Notes under the pieces: generated by a model | Told to the model about the DNA's origin: nothing | The model's input: the letters and a program-made list of their open reading frames with translations, nothing else | Databases searched by the model: none | Shown: piece by piece, positions 1 through 9,337 of the stretch | How positions within the stretch are numbered: the stretch's first letter is position 1 | Layout: every line of letters begins with the position of its first letter | Assembly: GCF_002453355.1 (NCBI RefSeq) | Contig: NZ_DKGQ01000020.1 | Span: forward strand, 15,336-79,335 | Direction of reading: 5' to 3' | DNA length: 64,000 nt | Origin: Psychrobacter sp. UBA6766 | GTDB lineage: Bacteria; Pseudomonadota; Gammaproteobacteria; Pseudomonadales; Moraxellaceae | Translations under genes and position numbers: made by a program

Positions 1-138
1 ATGCATCGCTACTTTTAAACGTTCGATAACCGCTTCGCCATCATGCACACAGTCACAGCGAATACCGTGATTATGCAAATACTCTTGCAACAGTTGGGTC
101 AACTCTTCATCATCGTCACCCAATAAAATATTTGCCAT
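1..138 (-). CDS. cpxR: Two-component response regulator, N-terminal part (CpxR-like), cut by window edge
   Basis: The first 46 codons are visible. They form the start of a CheY-like receiver domain: a short beta strand (ANILLGDDDEEL) with the acidic triad Asp-Asp-Asp that binds Mg2+, then an amphipathic helix (LTQLLQEYL), as in OmpR-family regulators such as CpxR. A strong Shine-Dalgarno (AGGGAGA) precedes the ATG. The phospho-acceptor Asp and the DNA-binding domain lie outside the window. The CpxR assignment rests on the similarity and on the divergent neighbour, a Spy/CpxP-like protein, the classic Cpx arrangement. It could be another OmpR-family regulator. Confidence 0.75.
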   Translation of the reverse strand, partial: MANILLGDDDEELTQLLQEYLHNHGIRCDCVHDGEAVIERLKVAMH

Positions 139-257
139 CGTTATTCTCCCTACCCTCTCTACGTTCTTGCCACTCAGTCAAATGCTTACCCAAGCATGCC
201 ATAGTGTGGCGTACATTATCATGCAAGCGCCCACCAAGGCGCCACAAACGTTACCTT

Positions 258-329
258 TCTTAATATTTCATAAATGTTCGTAACTTCTAGCTGTCGTATG
301 ATAGCGGCTATCAGCAAAAAACACTGCTG
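258..329. other. Intergenic sequence upstream of the 21-bp inverted repeat
   Basis: Part of the divergent cpxR/spy region. GTTAC (250-254) and GTAAC (280-284) form a loose inverted pair; no match to the tandem GTAAA CpxR box is seen. Confidence 0.3.
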
Positions 330-382
330 GCAAGTAGTGATTAATAGTAGCTATCCGGGACACTATTAATCACTACTTGCCA
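328..382. repeat. Perfect 21-bp inverted repeat between divergent cpxR-like and spy-like genes
   Basis: Arms 328-348 and 362-382 are exactly complementary over 21 bp and separated by 13 nt. The arm begins TGGCAAGTAGTG. No T-run follows on the plus strand, and only a delayed T-run (after AGCAGTG) on the minus strand, so it is a poor terminator. It lies about 70 nt upstream of the Spy-like start, so it could be a regulatory hairpin in the 5' UTR, an operator, or a small palindromic repeat element. The rest of 139-450 shows no gene. Confidence 0.75.
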
Positions 383-450
383 TACAAAAAAACCTCTGTT
401 CTTAATAAATAACGTTTGCACCATAACTTAAGGTAACTATTAAGGTAATA

Positions 451-996
451 ATGATGAAAAAATTAATCATAGGCTCAGTACTTGCACTTTCTAGCGTTCT
501 AACCGTGACGGGTTGTACCAGTGTCAACGCCACGACTGATACGACGTCAGCAACGCCAACAACGACCAGCATGCAAAAGCAGCATAAATCTGGAATGAAA
601 GACGGCATGCGTAAAGGTGGTATGAGAGGCCCAATGGCACAGCTAGATTTAACAGCGACGCAGCAAGCGCAAATTAAAGCCATTATGCAAGAAAAATACA
701 GTGGTCACAAAAACGATCGTAGCAAATATCAAGCAGAACGCGCACAAATGCAACAACAAATGCAGGCGTTGACCAATGCAAAAGCTTTAGACAGTGCGGC
801 TGTCAACCGCCTAGCCGATCAACAAGCGGCAAAAACCAAGCAGCGCTTTATTGAACGCGTGCAAACCGAGCATGCGATCGCGCAAGTCCTAACCCCTGAA
901 CAGCGTCAAAAAATGGCACAATTAAAGTCAGAAAGAAAAGCAAAAGGTCATCATGGTTCAAAACACCGCCCAATGCGCGGCAAAAACCCACAATAA
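451..996 (+). CDS. Spy/CpxP-family periplasmic lipoprotein
   Basis: A 181-residue protein with a lipoprotein signal: basic start (MMKK), hydrophobic stretch and lipobox VTGC with the lipidated Cys at residue 22. A Thr/Ser-rich linker and a Met/Lys/Gly-rich stretch (45-62) follow. Two LTxxQ signatures of the Spy/CpxP family sit at 67-71 (LTATQ) and 147-151 (LTPEQ), flanking a Gln/Ala-rich helical region; the tail is basic and His-rich. Family members are envelope stress chaperones or Cpx pathway inhibitors. Two ATGs (451, 454) sit behind a duplicated TTAAGGTAA motif (428-436, 440-448); the second copy supplies the AAGG ribosome site. Envelope-stress control through the divergent CpxR-like gene is inferred. 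Confidence 0.8.
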   Translation: MMKKLIIGSVLALSSVLTVTGCTSVNATTDTTSATPTTTSMQKQHKSGMKDGMRKGGMRGPMAQLDLTATQQAQIKAIMQEKYSGHKNDRSKYQAERAQMQQQMQALTNAKALDSAAVNRLADQQAAKTKQRFIERVQTEHAIAQVLTPEQRQKMAQLKSERKAKGHHGSKHRPMRGKNPQ

Positions 997-1061
997 GGTT
1001 TGTCATTGACTGCCATGCTTTAACGAGAAATGTTATATTTAAAAAATATATCCTAAAAAAT

Positions 1062-1088
1062 GCATCGGTTAGCCGGTGCGTTTTTTTT
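1062..1088 (+). terminator. Rho-independent terminator after the spy-like gene
   Basis: A 7-bp stem GCATCGG/CCGGTGC (one G-T pair) with a TTAG loop is followed by G and eight T residues. Confidence 0.85.
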
Positions 1089-1243
1089 GTTCAAAGATAG
1101 AATTTAACCTTTAAGTGTAGTGAAATACTGTTATAGTATTTCTAATTAAAAAAGTAGCCGGTATACTATATTTATGCTTATTTGTTAACCGTATTGGCTA
1201 TTTTTTCCTTAACCTTACCCACCCTCGTAAAAAGGACTTTGCG

Positions 1244-3178
1244 ATGTTAACTTTGTTTTCTTCTTCCCACCCGAGCCAATCTCCAACCCATAAAATAAAA
1301 TCTGCCGCGGTGATTATCAGCAGCGCCCTGTTAATTTCTGTTTCTACTTATGCCGCAGAAACCAATCCTACTAAAGCAAAAAACACCATTAATCCAACCT
1401 CGATTAACACCAGTGCCATTAATCTAGCGATTATGACCGACAATCCGATCGTATTGTCTGAAACGCAGCGTGTGACAATAGCAAAAAACAATACGGTTAA
1501 GCCAACAACCAATGCCGCCAAAACCGATCAAGCTATTTACTCAGCTGACGCCATTCATCACCCTGTTTGGGCAAAAAACGGTATGGTTGCAAGCCAAGAA
1601 GCCATCGCCTCTGATGTTGGCTTAAAGATTTTAAAAGATGGTGGCAACGCTGTTGATGCTGCCGTTGCTGTTGGCTTTGCGTTAGCCGTCACGTTACCGC
1701 GTGCAGGTAATATCGGCGGTGGTGGTTTTATGATGATTTATGATGCCAAGCAAGGTAAAACGGTGGCGCTTGATTATCGCGAAAAAGCTCCAAGTAGCGC
1801 TTCTCGTGATATGTATCTTGATAAAGACGGCAATGCGGTTAGTGATTTATCCCGTTATCATGGCCTAGCCGTTGGCGTTCCGGGGACGGTAGCAGGATTA
1901 CTCAAAGCGTTAGACGATCACGGCACCATGAACCGCGGGCAAGTCATGGCGCCAGCGATTGCGTTAGCTGAAAATGGTATTGAAGTTACCGCTGGCTTGT
2001 CCGAATCGCTAGAAGCCTTGAGTGATCGTTTGCAAAAATGGCCAAGTACCAAAAAGATATTTTTTAAGCCAGACGGCAGTGCCTATCAGCCAGGTGAACT
2101 ACTACGTCAGCCGGATCTGGCAAAATCCCTTAAATTGATTGCCGCAAAAGGGTCTGACGGTTTTTATAAAGGAGAAACAGCACGTAAATTGGTTAAAGCC
2201 GTCAATGAGGCTGGCGGCAATATGAGCTTGCAAGACTTAGTCAATTATGAGGCTATCGCTCGTAAGCCAGTCAGAGGCGAGTATCGCGGTTATGAGATTG
2301 TCTCGATGCCGCCCCCATCTTCAGGCGGTATTCATATCGTGCAAATCTTAAATATCTTGGAAGGTTATCCGTTAAAAGACTATGGTCAAAATAGCGCGCA
2401 GACCATTCATTTAATGGCAGAGGCCATGCAGCTTGCTTACGCCGATCGCGCCGAGTATTTAGGGGATTCTGACTTTATTGATGTTCCTGCCAGCGGATTA
2501 ACCTCACAAGCTTATGCCGATAAACTGCGCAGTTTAATTAATCCAAACAAAGCCACACCTGCTTCTACCGTCAAGGCCAACAATCCATTACCGTATGAGA
2601 GTGATCAAACCACGCACTTTTCTATTGTTGATAAAGACGGCAATGCGGTGGCCAATACCTATACGCTGAACTTCTCTTATGGAACTGGGCTTGTCGCTGA
2701 AGGTACGGGGATTTTATTAAACAATGAAATGGATGATTTTTCTGCGAAACCTGGAGTTGCTAATGCTTATGGCTTAATCGGCGGCGATGCGAATGCGGTC
2801 GAAGCTAATAAGCGACCGTTATCTTCAATGAGTCCAACTTTTGTATTTAAAGACAGCAAGCCTTATATCGTTACTGGAAGCCCGGGGGGCAGCCGCATTA
2901 TCACGACTGTCACGCAAGTCATCTCAAACGTCATTGACCACGATATGAATATCGCTGAGGCTACCCATGCACCGCGTATTCATGACCAATGGCTTCCCGA
3001 TGAGATTCGTATCGAGAAAGCACTAAATGTCGATACGATTAAAAAATTGGAGTCTATGGGACATAAAGTCAGCCCGCAGGAAGCAATGGGTTCAACGCAG
3101 TCGATTATGATGACGCCAAATGGCGTTTATGGCTCTTCTGATCCGCGTATTGTTGATGCGGCGGTGGTGGGATATTGA
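1244..3178 (+). CDS. ggt: Gamma-glutamyltranspeptidase
   Basis: Periplasmic Ntn-hydrolase that hydrolyses or transfers the gamma-glutamyl group of glutathione. The 644-residue precursor has a Sec signal (hydrophobic core AAVIISSALLISVS, cleavage near STYAAE) and an unusually long Ser/Thr/Asn-rich linker to about residue 105 before the conserved domain starts (GMVASQEAIAS). The substrate-binding DYREKAP is present. Autocleavage should occur before Thr456 in the motif DQTTHFS, giving large and small subunits; Thr456 is then the nucleophile. SSMSP and GSPGGS complete the active site. It has its own intergenic region and a terminator. The role in glutathione or gamma-glutamyl peptide salvage is known for the family. 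Confidence 0.95.
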   Translation: MLTLFSSSHPSQSPTHKIKSAAVIISSALLISVSTYAAETNPTKAKNTINPTSINTSAINLAIMTDNPIVLSETQRVTIAKNNTVKPTTNAAKTDQAIYSADAIHHPVWAKNGMVASQEAIASDVGLKILKDGGNAVDAAVAVGFALAVTLPRAGNIGGGGFMMIYDAKQGKTVALDYREKAPSSASRDMYLDKDGNAVSDLSRYHGLAVGVPGTVAGLLKALDDHGTMNRGQVMAPAIALAENGIEVTAGLSESLEALSDRLQKWPSTKKIFFKPDGSAYQPGELLRQPDLAKSLKLIAAKGSDGFYKGETARKLVKAVNEAGGNMSLQDLVNYEAIARKPVRGEYRGYEIVSMPPPSSGGIHIVQILNILEGYPLKDYGQNSAQTIHLMAEAMQLAYADRAEYLGDSDFIDVPASGLTSQAYADKLRSLINPNKATPASTVKANNPLPYESDQTTHFSIVDKDGNAVANTYTLNFSYGTGLVAEGTGILLNNEMDDFSAKPGVANAYGLIGGDANAVEANKRPLSSMSPTFVFKDSKPYIVTGSPGGSRIITTVTQVISNVIDHDMNIAEATHAPRIHDQWLPDEIRIEKALNVDTIKKLESMGHKVSPQEAMGSTQSIMMTPNGVYGSSDPRIVDAAVVGY

Positions 3179-3211
3179 TATAAATTCTTATTTTTCAAAC
3201 AATTATTATAA

Positions 3212-3244
3212 AAAGCGCTCCACGTTTTTAATGTAGAGCGCTTT
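3212..3244. terminator. Bidirectional terminator between ggt and the GNAT gene
   Basis: A 9-bp perfect stem AAAGCGCTC/GAGCGCTTT with A-rich and T-rich flanks lies between two converging genes. Its right arm overlaps the last codons of the minus-strand acetyltransferase. Confidence 0.8.
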
Positions 3245-3743
3245 CTATCATTTTAATATCCACTATTTTGGTATCTTCAAACCATTCTTCACGAATTTCC
3301 TTACTCTGTATAAATCCATGCTGACTATAAAATTTAATAGCAGATATATTATTCTTTAGCACCCATAAACTTAAACTAAAATCAAGGTGACTCTCCCGAA
3401 TATGGTTTAATGCTACATTCATTAGTTGACTACCAATCCCTAATCTTTGATATTCAGGCAAAATATATAAAGTAGTGATTTCATAGCTATTACCTTCATT
3501 AAAGCATCCGATGAAGCCTAAAGCTATATGATTATTTCCTTCTCTACAATCGTAAGCTATCCAAACACTGACATTAGGATGGGCGATCACTTCTTTCCAC
3601 ATTTCCTTTTTATGAGATAAGATGTTTTTATCAGCAATATAAGATTTAGGTAACAGTGTTGAATAAGCAAAGTTCGAGCTAGAAAAATGAATGTTAGCAA
3701 TGTCTATATAATCTTTTTGTTTCGCTTTACAAACCCGTACCAT
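3228..3743 (-). CDS. GNAT-family N-acetyltransferase
   Basis: A 171-residue single-domain GNAT protein. Motif A for acetyl-CoA pyrophosphate binding is visible as LYILPEYQRLGIGSQL (QxxGxG). A motif-B-like region follows (LWVLKNNISAIKFYSQHGF), with the usual Asn and the Tyr that can act as general acid. The open frame extends 25 codons further upstream, but the ATG at 3743 is preceded by a strong GAGGAGAAG site, so I take that start. Relatives acetylate amines of small molecules, peptides or ribosomal proteins; the substrate cannot be read from the sequence. Monocistronic, convergent with ggt. Confidence 0.8.
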   Translation of the reverse strand: MVRVCKAKQKDYIDIANIHFSSSNFAYSTLLPKSYIADKNILSHKKEMWKEVIAHPNVSVWIAYDCREGNNHIALGFIGCFNEGNSYEITTLYILPEYQRLGIGSQLMNVALNHIRESHLDFSLSLWVLKNNISAIKFYSQHGFIQSKEIREEWFEDTKIVDIKMIESALH

Positions 3744-4033
3744 ATTCTTCTCCTCAAAACATACTTGTGTTTGAACAATTTTTAATTGTAAGTTTAAAAA
3801 TATTAATCTATAAAACACAAGTTTATTATTATCTTATGAATGTCATTATAGGTTTGACGCTCTTAAACTATGGCTGAAATACGCAAATAATGCTATTATT
3901 GACGACCAACTTTAAAGGCTCAAAACATCAATTTTTGCGTCCTACTCCTTCTCAAGAAACATAACATATTGATAATAAAAATTTTATCATCATACAACTT
4001 ATTCCCTTTTGATTGCACCAGTAAGAGTCTTCT

Positions 4034-7000
4034 ATGGCATTTGTACATCTTGGTATACACAGCGAATATTCCATTACCGATTCTATCGTGCGTATTAAAC
4101 CGCTGATCAAAGCGGCAGCGGCAGACAATCAAAGCGCGCTGGCATTGACCGATTTATCTAACCTGTATGCGACGGTGAAGTTTTACCGTGCTTGCTTGGG
4201 TGCGGGCATCAAGCCTATTATCGGTAGTGAAATTATTATGGATAATGAGGACACGCGATTGGTGCTGCTGGCGATGGACAATGAAGGCTATCAAAATATC
4301 ACCCGAATCGTGTCGCTTGGATTTACCGAAGGGCGCGCCGATGCTGCTAATCATGGGGTGCCAGTGGTTCAGCGTCGCCATGTTCTGGAGCATGCGGCAG
4401 GTGTCATTGTATTATTTACTGAAAAATCCGATGTTGGTCAGGCACTCGTTAGTTCTATGCCAGAAAAAGCCGAAGAGTTGCTGACTGAATGGAAATCCCA
4501 GTTCGATGATCGCTTGTATTTTGCTATCAAACGCACCAATCGCTCAGGCGAAGATGCTTTTATTAAAGCGGCTATTCATGCCGGTGCCAAGCATCGCATT
4601 CCTATTGTTGCTCACAACGATGTGCGCTTTTTAGAGCAAGACGATTTTGACGCTCACGAAGCGCGCGTTTGTATCGCAGGCTCTTACGTCCTTGCCGACC
4701 CTAATCGTCCACGGCTGTATTCAGATGAACAGTATCTAAAAACACAACAGGAAATGGAGGCGCTGTTTGCTGATATTCCGCAGGTAATTGACAATACCTT
4801 ACGTTTAGCCACTCGCTGTAATGTGACTTTGACCCTTGGTATTAATGTACTTCCTGAATTTCCCGTGCCCGAAGGCGAAACGATTGAATCGTTTTTCCGT
4901 GCAGAATCAAAGCACGGCCTTGATAGGCGGCTTGACAGACTGTTTCCTGTTGCCGAACGCTCAGATAATTGGCATGAGTTTCGCCAAAAGTACGATGAGC
5001 GCCTAGAGTATGAGCTTGAAGTTATCTTATCTATGGGCTTCCCCGGTTATTTCTTAATCGTCATGGACTTTATCCGCTGGGCAAAAGCTAATGGCGTACC
5101 CGTTGGACCCGGTCGTGGTTCAGGTGCAGGCTCGCTCGTTGCTTATGCGCTAAATATTACTGACCTCGACCCAATTCATTACGACTTGTTATTTGAGCGC
5201 TTCTTAAATCCTGAACGTGTTTCAATGCCCGATTTCGATATTGACTTTTGTATTGAAGGTCGTGACCGCGTGATTGATTATGTCGCGCAAACTTATGGCC
5301 GTGAAGCAGTCTCGCAAATCATCACCTTTGGTACCATGGCAGCAAAAGCGGTGGTACGAGACGTGGCGCGGGTACAAAGCAAATCATACTTTTTAGCCAA
5401 TAAAATATCCAAACTGATTCCAAAAACGCCGGGGATTACGCTTAGCCAAGCACTTGAGCAAGAGCCACAGCTTAAAGACTTAATCTCCAATCCTGACAAC
5501 ATGGATTATGAAGATGCCATTGAGATTTGGGAGATGGCGATTAAGCTGGAAGGTGTCTGTCGAAACGTCGGAAAACATGCTGGTGGCGTGCTGATTGCGC
5601 CGCATAAAATCACCGATTTCAGTGCCATTTACTGTGATGACGAAGGTCACCGCGTCAGTCAATTTGATAAAGACGACGTCGAAGCCGTTGGTTTGGTAAA
5701 ATTTGACTTTTTAGGTCTGCGTAACCTAACGGTCATTAACGCCGCGGTGGAAAATATCAACCTGCGCCGAGCTAAAGAAGGCAAAGAGGCGTTAATATTA
5801 GAAGACTTACCGCTAGATGACAAAAAAGCCTATAAGCTGTTGCAAGAAGCCAAAACCACGGCCGTCTTTCAGTTAGAAAGTATGGGAATGAAAAAGTATT
5901 TGGCGAAATTACAACCGACAAATATCGAAGACGTCATCGCCATGTGTGCGCTCTATCGTCCCGGTCCGCTCGATGCGGGCATGGTCGAGATGTATATCGA
6001 CCGAAAGCATGGCCGCGAGGAAGTTATCTATGACCATCCAAACCTTGAGCCAATTTTAGAAAACACCAACGGCGTTATTGTTTATCAAGAACAAGTGATG
6101 CAGATTTCACAGGTTATGGCTGGTTATAGCTTGGGTGGTGCGGACATGCTACGTCGAGCGATGGGGAAGAAAAAACCTGAAGAAATGGCCAAACAGCGCG
6201 ATATTTTCGTCACGGGTGCCACCTCGCAAGGTATTGATGAAACGACATCGGGCGGCGTCTTTGACTTAATGGAAAAATTTGCTGGCTATGGTTTTAACCG
6301 CTCGCATTCTGCCGCTTATGGCGTGCTTGCTTATCAGACCGCTTATCTAAAGCAATACTACCCTGCCGAATTTATGGCAGCGGTATTAACGTCTGATATG
6401 AACAACACTGATAACGTGGTGTTCTTTATCAATGATTGCCGTGAAAACTTCAGTTTAACCGTTGTTAATCCGTCAGTCAATCGCAGTGAATGGCATTTTG
6501 TTGCTGATACGCCGACCAATATCATTTATGGCTTGGGTGCAATTAAAGGCGTAGGTGAAGGTGCGGTTGAGTCTATCGTTGAGGCGCGCCGCACGGATGG
6601 GCCATTTAAAGATTTATACGATTTTTGCCGCCGCGTTGATATTAAAAAGGTCAATAAACGTACCCTTGAAGCCTTGGTCAGTGCGGGCTGTTTTGATGAT
6701 TTTGCTGCAACTTTACGACCTGACTTGCCAGCCGATGAAGCGTACGAGATTCGCGGTGCGCTAATGAGCCAGTTGCCAAGCGCCGTTCAAGCGGCCGAGC
6801 AAGACCGCCAAAACCGTGAAATCGGTATGATGGATTTATTTGGTGAAATGGACGGTGTAGTTGCTGCGCCGCCACTCGTCATGACGCCAGAGCTGATTTG
6901 GGGTGATAAACATCGTCTAAAAGCGGAAAAAAACACCTTAGGGTTATACTTAACCGGGCACCCTATCGATGAATATCGTGAAGAGCTCAAACGTTATACC

Positions 7001-7750
7001 TCAGGCGCTCGTCTCGATAAGCTGACGGACACTGGTTATAACGGTAGCTGTTACTTTGCAGGCTTGATTATCGATATCGCCAATTTTGGAACGCGTAACG
7101 TCATTACCTTGGACGATGGCACCTCAAGATTGGAGGTTAGCTGTTATGCTGAGCGCTTTAATCGAGTGAAAGAGCACTTAAAAATTGACGAAGTTGTCGT
7201 TATTAAAGGCAGTATTCGTGAACGTGATGGACGCTTATTTGCCCGTCTTGATAATGCCATAAGCATGGTTGATGCGCGTCTACGTTGGTTGAAGAAAATT
7301 AGTATCAAAGTCCATGGCAGCGACATTAACCTACTCACACGAATGCAGCCACTACTCAAATCTGCCCAAGCAGATATCATTCCTGCACCGCGCTTGTCTT
7401 ACCACGATGAGCAGGACGAACAGGGTAACAATGGAAGTGGTAGCGGCGCTTACGACCCATCTATGGGCGGCAGCTTATATGACGAAAACGGCAATGATTT
7501 ATTGGCGCTAGAAAATGATATGCATCAAGATGCGTTTCGTCAAAATGACAGCTACGCTAATAATGCCTTTAGTAATACAGACGACTCTATTAACGATAAC
7601 TGCTTACCACTTGGGCTAAGCATTTATGAAGAATACGGCATTGCCAATGTCGGGCTATCTGAGCATTGGCGCGTCTACCCTAACGATGATAATTTACAGC
7701 AATTAAAGAGTATGGTGAGTGAAGACAATTTGCATTTTCATTATAGTTAG
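4034..7750 (+). CDS. dnaE: DNA polymerase III subunit alpha
   Basis: Catalytic subunit of the replicative polymerase, 1238 residues against 1160 in E. coli. Order: N-terminal PHP domain (FVHLGIHSEYSITDS), palm with GPGRGSGAGSLVAYAL, catalytic Asp400 and Asp402 in PDFDID and third Asp558 in KFDFLGLRNLT, fingers, helix-hairpin-helix, then OB fold. A beta-clamp-binding motif is likely at 932-936 (MMDLF), where E. coli has QADMF. The extra length is mainly a low-complexity Asn/Asp/Gly/Ser insert at about 1124-1190, in the C-terminal tau-interacting region, just before a conserved end. The preceding 215-bp gap should hold its promoter, though no clear box is visible. Confidence 0.97.
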   Translation: MAFVHLGIHSEYSITDSIVRIKPLIKAAAADNQSALALTDLSNLYATVKFYRACLGAGIKPIIGSEIIMDNEDTRLVLLAMDNEGYQNITRIVSLGFTEGRADAANHGVPVVQRRHVLEHAAGVIVLFTEKSDVGQALVSSMPEKAEELLTEWKSQFDDRLYFAIKRTNRSGEDAFIKAAIHAGAKHRIPIVAHNDVRFLEQDDFDAHEARVCIAGSYVLADPNRPRLYSDEQYLKTQQEMEALFADIPQVIDNTLRLATRCNVTLTLGINVLPEFPVPEGETIESFFRAESKHGLDRRLDRLFPVAERSDNWHEFRQKYDERLEYELEVILSMGFPGYFLIVMDFIRWAKANGVPVGPGRGSGAGSLVAYALNITDLDPIHYDLLFERFLNPERVSMPDFDIDFCIEGRDRVIDYVAQTYGREAVSQIITFGTMAAKAVVRDVARVQSKSYFLANKISKLIPKTPGITLSQALEQEPQLKDLISNPDNMDYEDAIEIWEMAIKLEGVCRNVGKHAGGVLIAPHKITDFSAIYCDDEGHRVSQFDKDDVEAVGLVKFDFLGLRNLTVINAAVENINLRRAKEGKEALILEDLPLDDKKAYKLLQEAKTTAVFQLESMGMKKYLAKLQPTNIEDVIAMCALYRPGPLDAGMVEMYIDRKHGREEVIYDHPNLEPILENTNGVIVYQEQVMQISQVMAGYSLGGADMLRRAMGKKKPEEMAKQRDIFVTGATSQGIDETTSGGVFDLMEKFAGYGFNRSHSAAYGVLAYQTAYLKQYYPAEFMAAVLTSDMNNTDNVVFFINDCRENFSLTVVNPSVNRSEWHFVADTPTNIIYGLGAIKGVGEGAVESIVEARRTDGPFKDLYDFCRRVDIKKVNKRTLEALVSAGCFDDFAATLRPDLPADEAYEIRGALMSQLPSAVQAAEQDRQNREIGMMDLFGEMDGVVAAPPLVMTPELIWGDKHRLKAEKNTLGLYLTGHPIDEYREELKRYTSGARLDKLTDTGYNGSCYFAGLIIDIANFGTRNVITLDDGTSRLEVSCYAERFNRVKEHLKIDEVVVIKGSIRERDGRLFARLDNAISMVDARLRWLKKISIKVHGSDINLLTRMQPLLKSAQADIIPAPRLSYHDEQDEQGNNGSGSGAYDPSMGGSLYDENGNDLLALENDMHQDAFRQNDSYANNAFSNTDDSINDNCLPLGLSIYEEYGIANVGLSEHWRVYPNDDNLQQLKSMVSEDNLHFHYS

Positions 7751-7879
7751 CACGATCGTTACTAGAATAGTCGTTACAGGTTAATAAACTTATTTTACCG
7801 TTAACCCCTTTAGTTGTATTAAAAATCTTATTATTTTTGACTCAACTGCTTTAACTTTTCATATATTGGACACTTTACT

Positions 7880-8257
7880 ATGGCTGAAAATTCGAATAAT
7901 ACCCCTGCCAACATTGACGATGAAATTATCGATACCGAGCAGTTTGAAGATATGCGCGATTTACTAGAAGAAGATTTTGTTGATTTGATTCAAGTTTATT
8001 TTACCGACAGCCACGAGCGCATTGCCAAACTAAGACACACACAACAAGATGAGGATAACGCCAATGGCTATGAGATAGCTCATGCGCTAAAGGGTGCCAG
8101 TGCCAATTTAGGCGCGACTCAATTGACCCGTCTTAGTAGCCAATTACAAGAAGCTTGCCGTGAGCGCCTCATTGGCGAACAAGCTGAACTGATTGAAGAA
8201 GTCTCAGCGGCCTTGCACCGGGCTGAACAAGAAATCAAACAAAGACTGGGGCTATAA
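7880..8257 (+). CDS. Hpt (histidine phosphotransfer) domain protein
   Basis: A 125-residue stand-alone Hpt protein. The motif HALKGASANLGA carries the phospho-accepting His68, as in the four-helix HPt modules that shuttle phosphate between hybrid histidine kinases and response regulators. The rest is helical and very acidic. Its stop codon overlaps the start of trmJ by one base (TAATG), so the two are probably translationally coupled. No partner kinase is encoded in the window, so the relay it serves is unknown. Confidence 0.8.
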   Translation: MAENSNNTPANIDDEIIDTEQFEDMRDLLEEDFVDLIQVYFTDSHERIAKLRHTQQDEDNANGYEIAHALKGASANLGATQLTRLSSQLQEACRERLIGEQAELIEEVSAALHRAEQEIKQRLGL

Positions 8258-9144
8258 TGCATAACGATTCTGCCTCAACCTTAGTGCCTTCAACTTCAAC
8301 CGTTAGTCATACGGTAAGCGATTACCTAACTTGCTTACAAATTGTCATGGTCAATACCACCTTACCTGCCAATATTGGCTCAGCCGCTCGCGCCATGCAT
8401 ACGATGGGGTTATCGCGTCTGACGGTTGTCGATCCAAAGCTGCCCATTGATGAAACCAGCATTTCGCACGCAGCAGGCGGTAGTGAATTGCTTTCTTTAG
8501 CGACCATAACTCCGACGCTCGAATCAGCAATAGCGGACTGTCAGCTCGTGTTTGCTGCTAGCAGCCGTAATCGTCATATGCCGCGCCCGGTAGTGACTCC
8601 AACGCAAGCTGCCAAAATCATGTTTGACTTTATCGATAAGCAAACTGCTCTTAATTTAGCCAATGACAGTGGAAGTACGCAATCTATCAGTAAGCCTCAT
8701 ATCGCCATTTTATTTGGCCGTGAAGATCGCGGCTTGACCAATGAAGAGCTGGCGTTCGCCGATTATCATATTCAAATCGATGCCAATCCTGCTTATCCCG
8801 TGCTTAACGTTGCGTCAGCTGTACAAGTGATTGCCAGCTTTATCTTTGCTTATGCGCAGACGCATACTCAAACGACAAGCAGCGATAATATTTCAAGTAC
8901 AAACGCTCAACCGATGTTAAATGTGCATTTGCGTCAACAGTGGGATGAGCCTGCCATTACCCAACAGCAGCTGCAACAGCTTGTTCAGCGCACCACTGAT
9001 TTGATGGTCCAACGCGGACTTGCAGACAGCGAACATTTAAAATCATTACCAGTGCGGCTGTCGCGCCTCGGTTCACGCGTTCAGTTAGATCAAAAAGAAT
9101 ACCAGCTATTAAGTGCGGTGATTGCCAAGCTTGCAAAAAGCTAA
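8257..9144 (+). CDS. trmJ: tRNA (cytidine/uridine-2'-O-)-methyltransferase TrmJ
   Basis: SPOUT-class RNA methyltransferase that 2'-O-methylates position 32 of tRNA using S-adenosylmethionine. The three SpoU motifs are clear: NIGSAARAMHTMGL (motif 1), ILFGREDRGLTNEEL (motif 2) and YPVLNVASAVQVI (motif 3), which form the trefoil knot. A C-terminal helical part follows. At 295 residues it is longer than E. coli TrmJ (246), with a 25-residue N-terminal Ser/Thr-rich addition and an inserted linker around 135-150. It overlaps the upstream Hpt gene by one base. Confidence 0.9.
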   Translation: MHNDSASTLVPSTSTVSHTVSDYLTCLQIVMVNTTLPANIGSAARAMHTMGLSRLTVVDPKLPIDETSISHAAGGSELLSLATITPTLESAIADCQLVFAASSRNRHMPRPVVTPTQAAKIMFDFIDKQTALNLANDSGSTQSISKPHIAILFGREDRGLTNEELAFADYHIQIDANPAYPVLNVASAVQVIASFIFAYAQTHTQTTSSDNISSTNAQPMLNVHLRQQWDEPAITQQQLQQLVQRTTDLMVQRGLADSEHLKSLPVRLSRLGSRVQLDQKEYQLLSAVIAKLAKS

Positions 9145-9161
9145 AGGTAGTGTCGTCGATA

Positions 9162-9195
9162 CTTATATACTGAAATACGCTTATACGCTGAAATA
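9162..9195. repeat. Two-copy 16-bp direct repeat downstream of trmJ, upstream of cysE
   Basis: CTTATANNCTGAAATA occurs at 9162-9177 and again at 9180-9195 (period 18, two differing bases). A second pair, TTTTCCTGACA at 9297-9307 and 9311-9321, sits just before the cysE ribosome site. These may be regulator sites for cysE, but no known operator is recognised. Confidence 0.5.
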
Positions 9196-9337
9196 GATGG
9201 ATATGAGTTTGCGTATCGCTTATCAGTCAACGCTGTATTTTACGACCCAAAGCTGTTATAACCTTAAGAGATGTCATTGTGATTTTTTTGACAATGTTTT
9301 CCTGACAGTATTTTCCTGACAATAGATAGGACGCTTT

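Noticed and set aside
139..327. CpxR box upstream of the Spy-like gene
   Set aside because: Only a loose GTTAC/GTAAC pair was found; the tandem GTAAA-N5-GTAAA pattern is absent.
3920..4132. 70-residue minus-strand ORF overlapping the dnaE start
   Set aside because: It runs antisense into dnaE, has no ribosome site and no recognisable domain; taken as chance.
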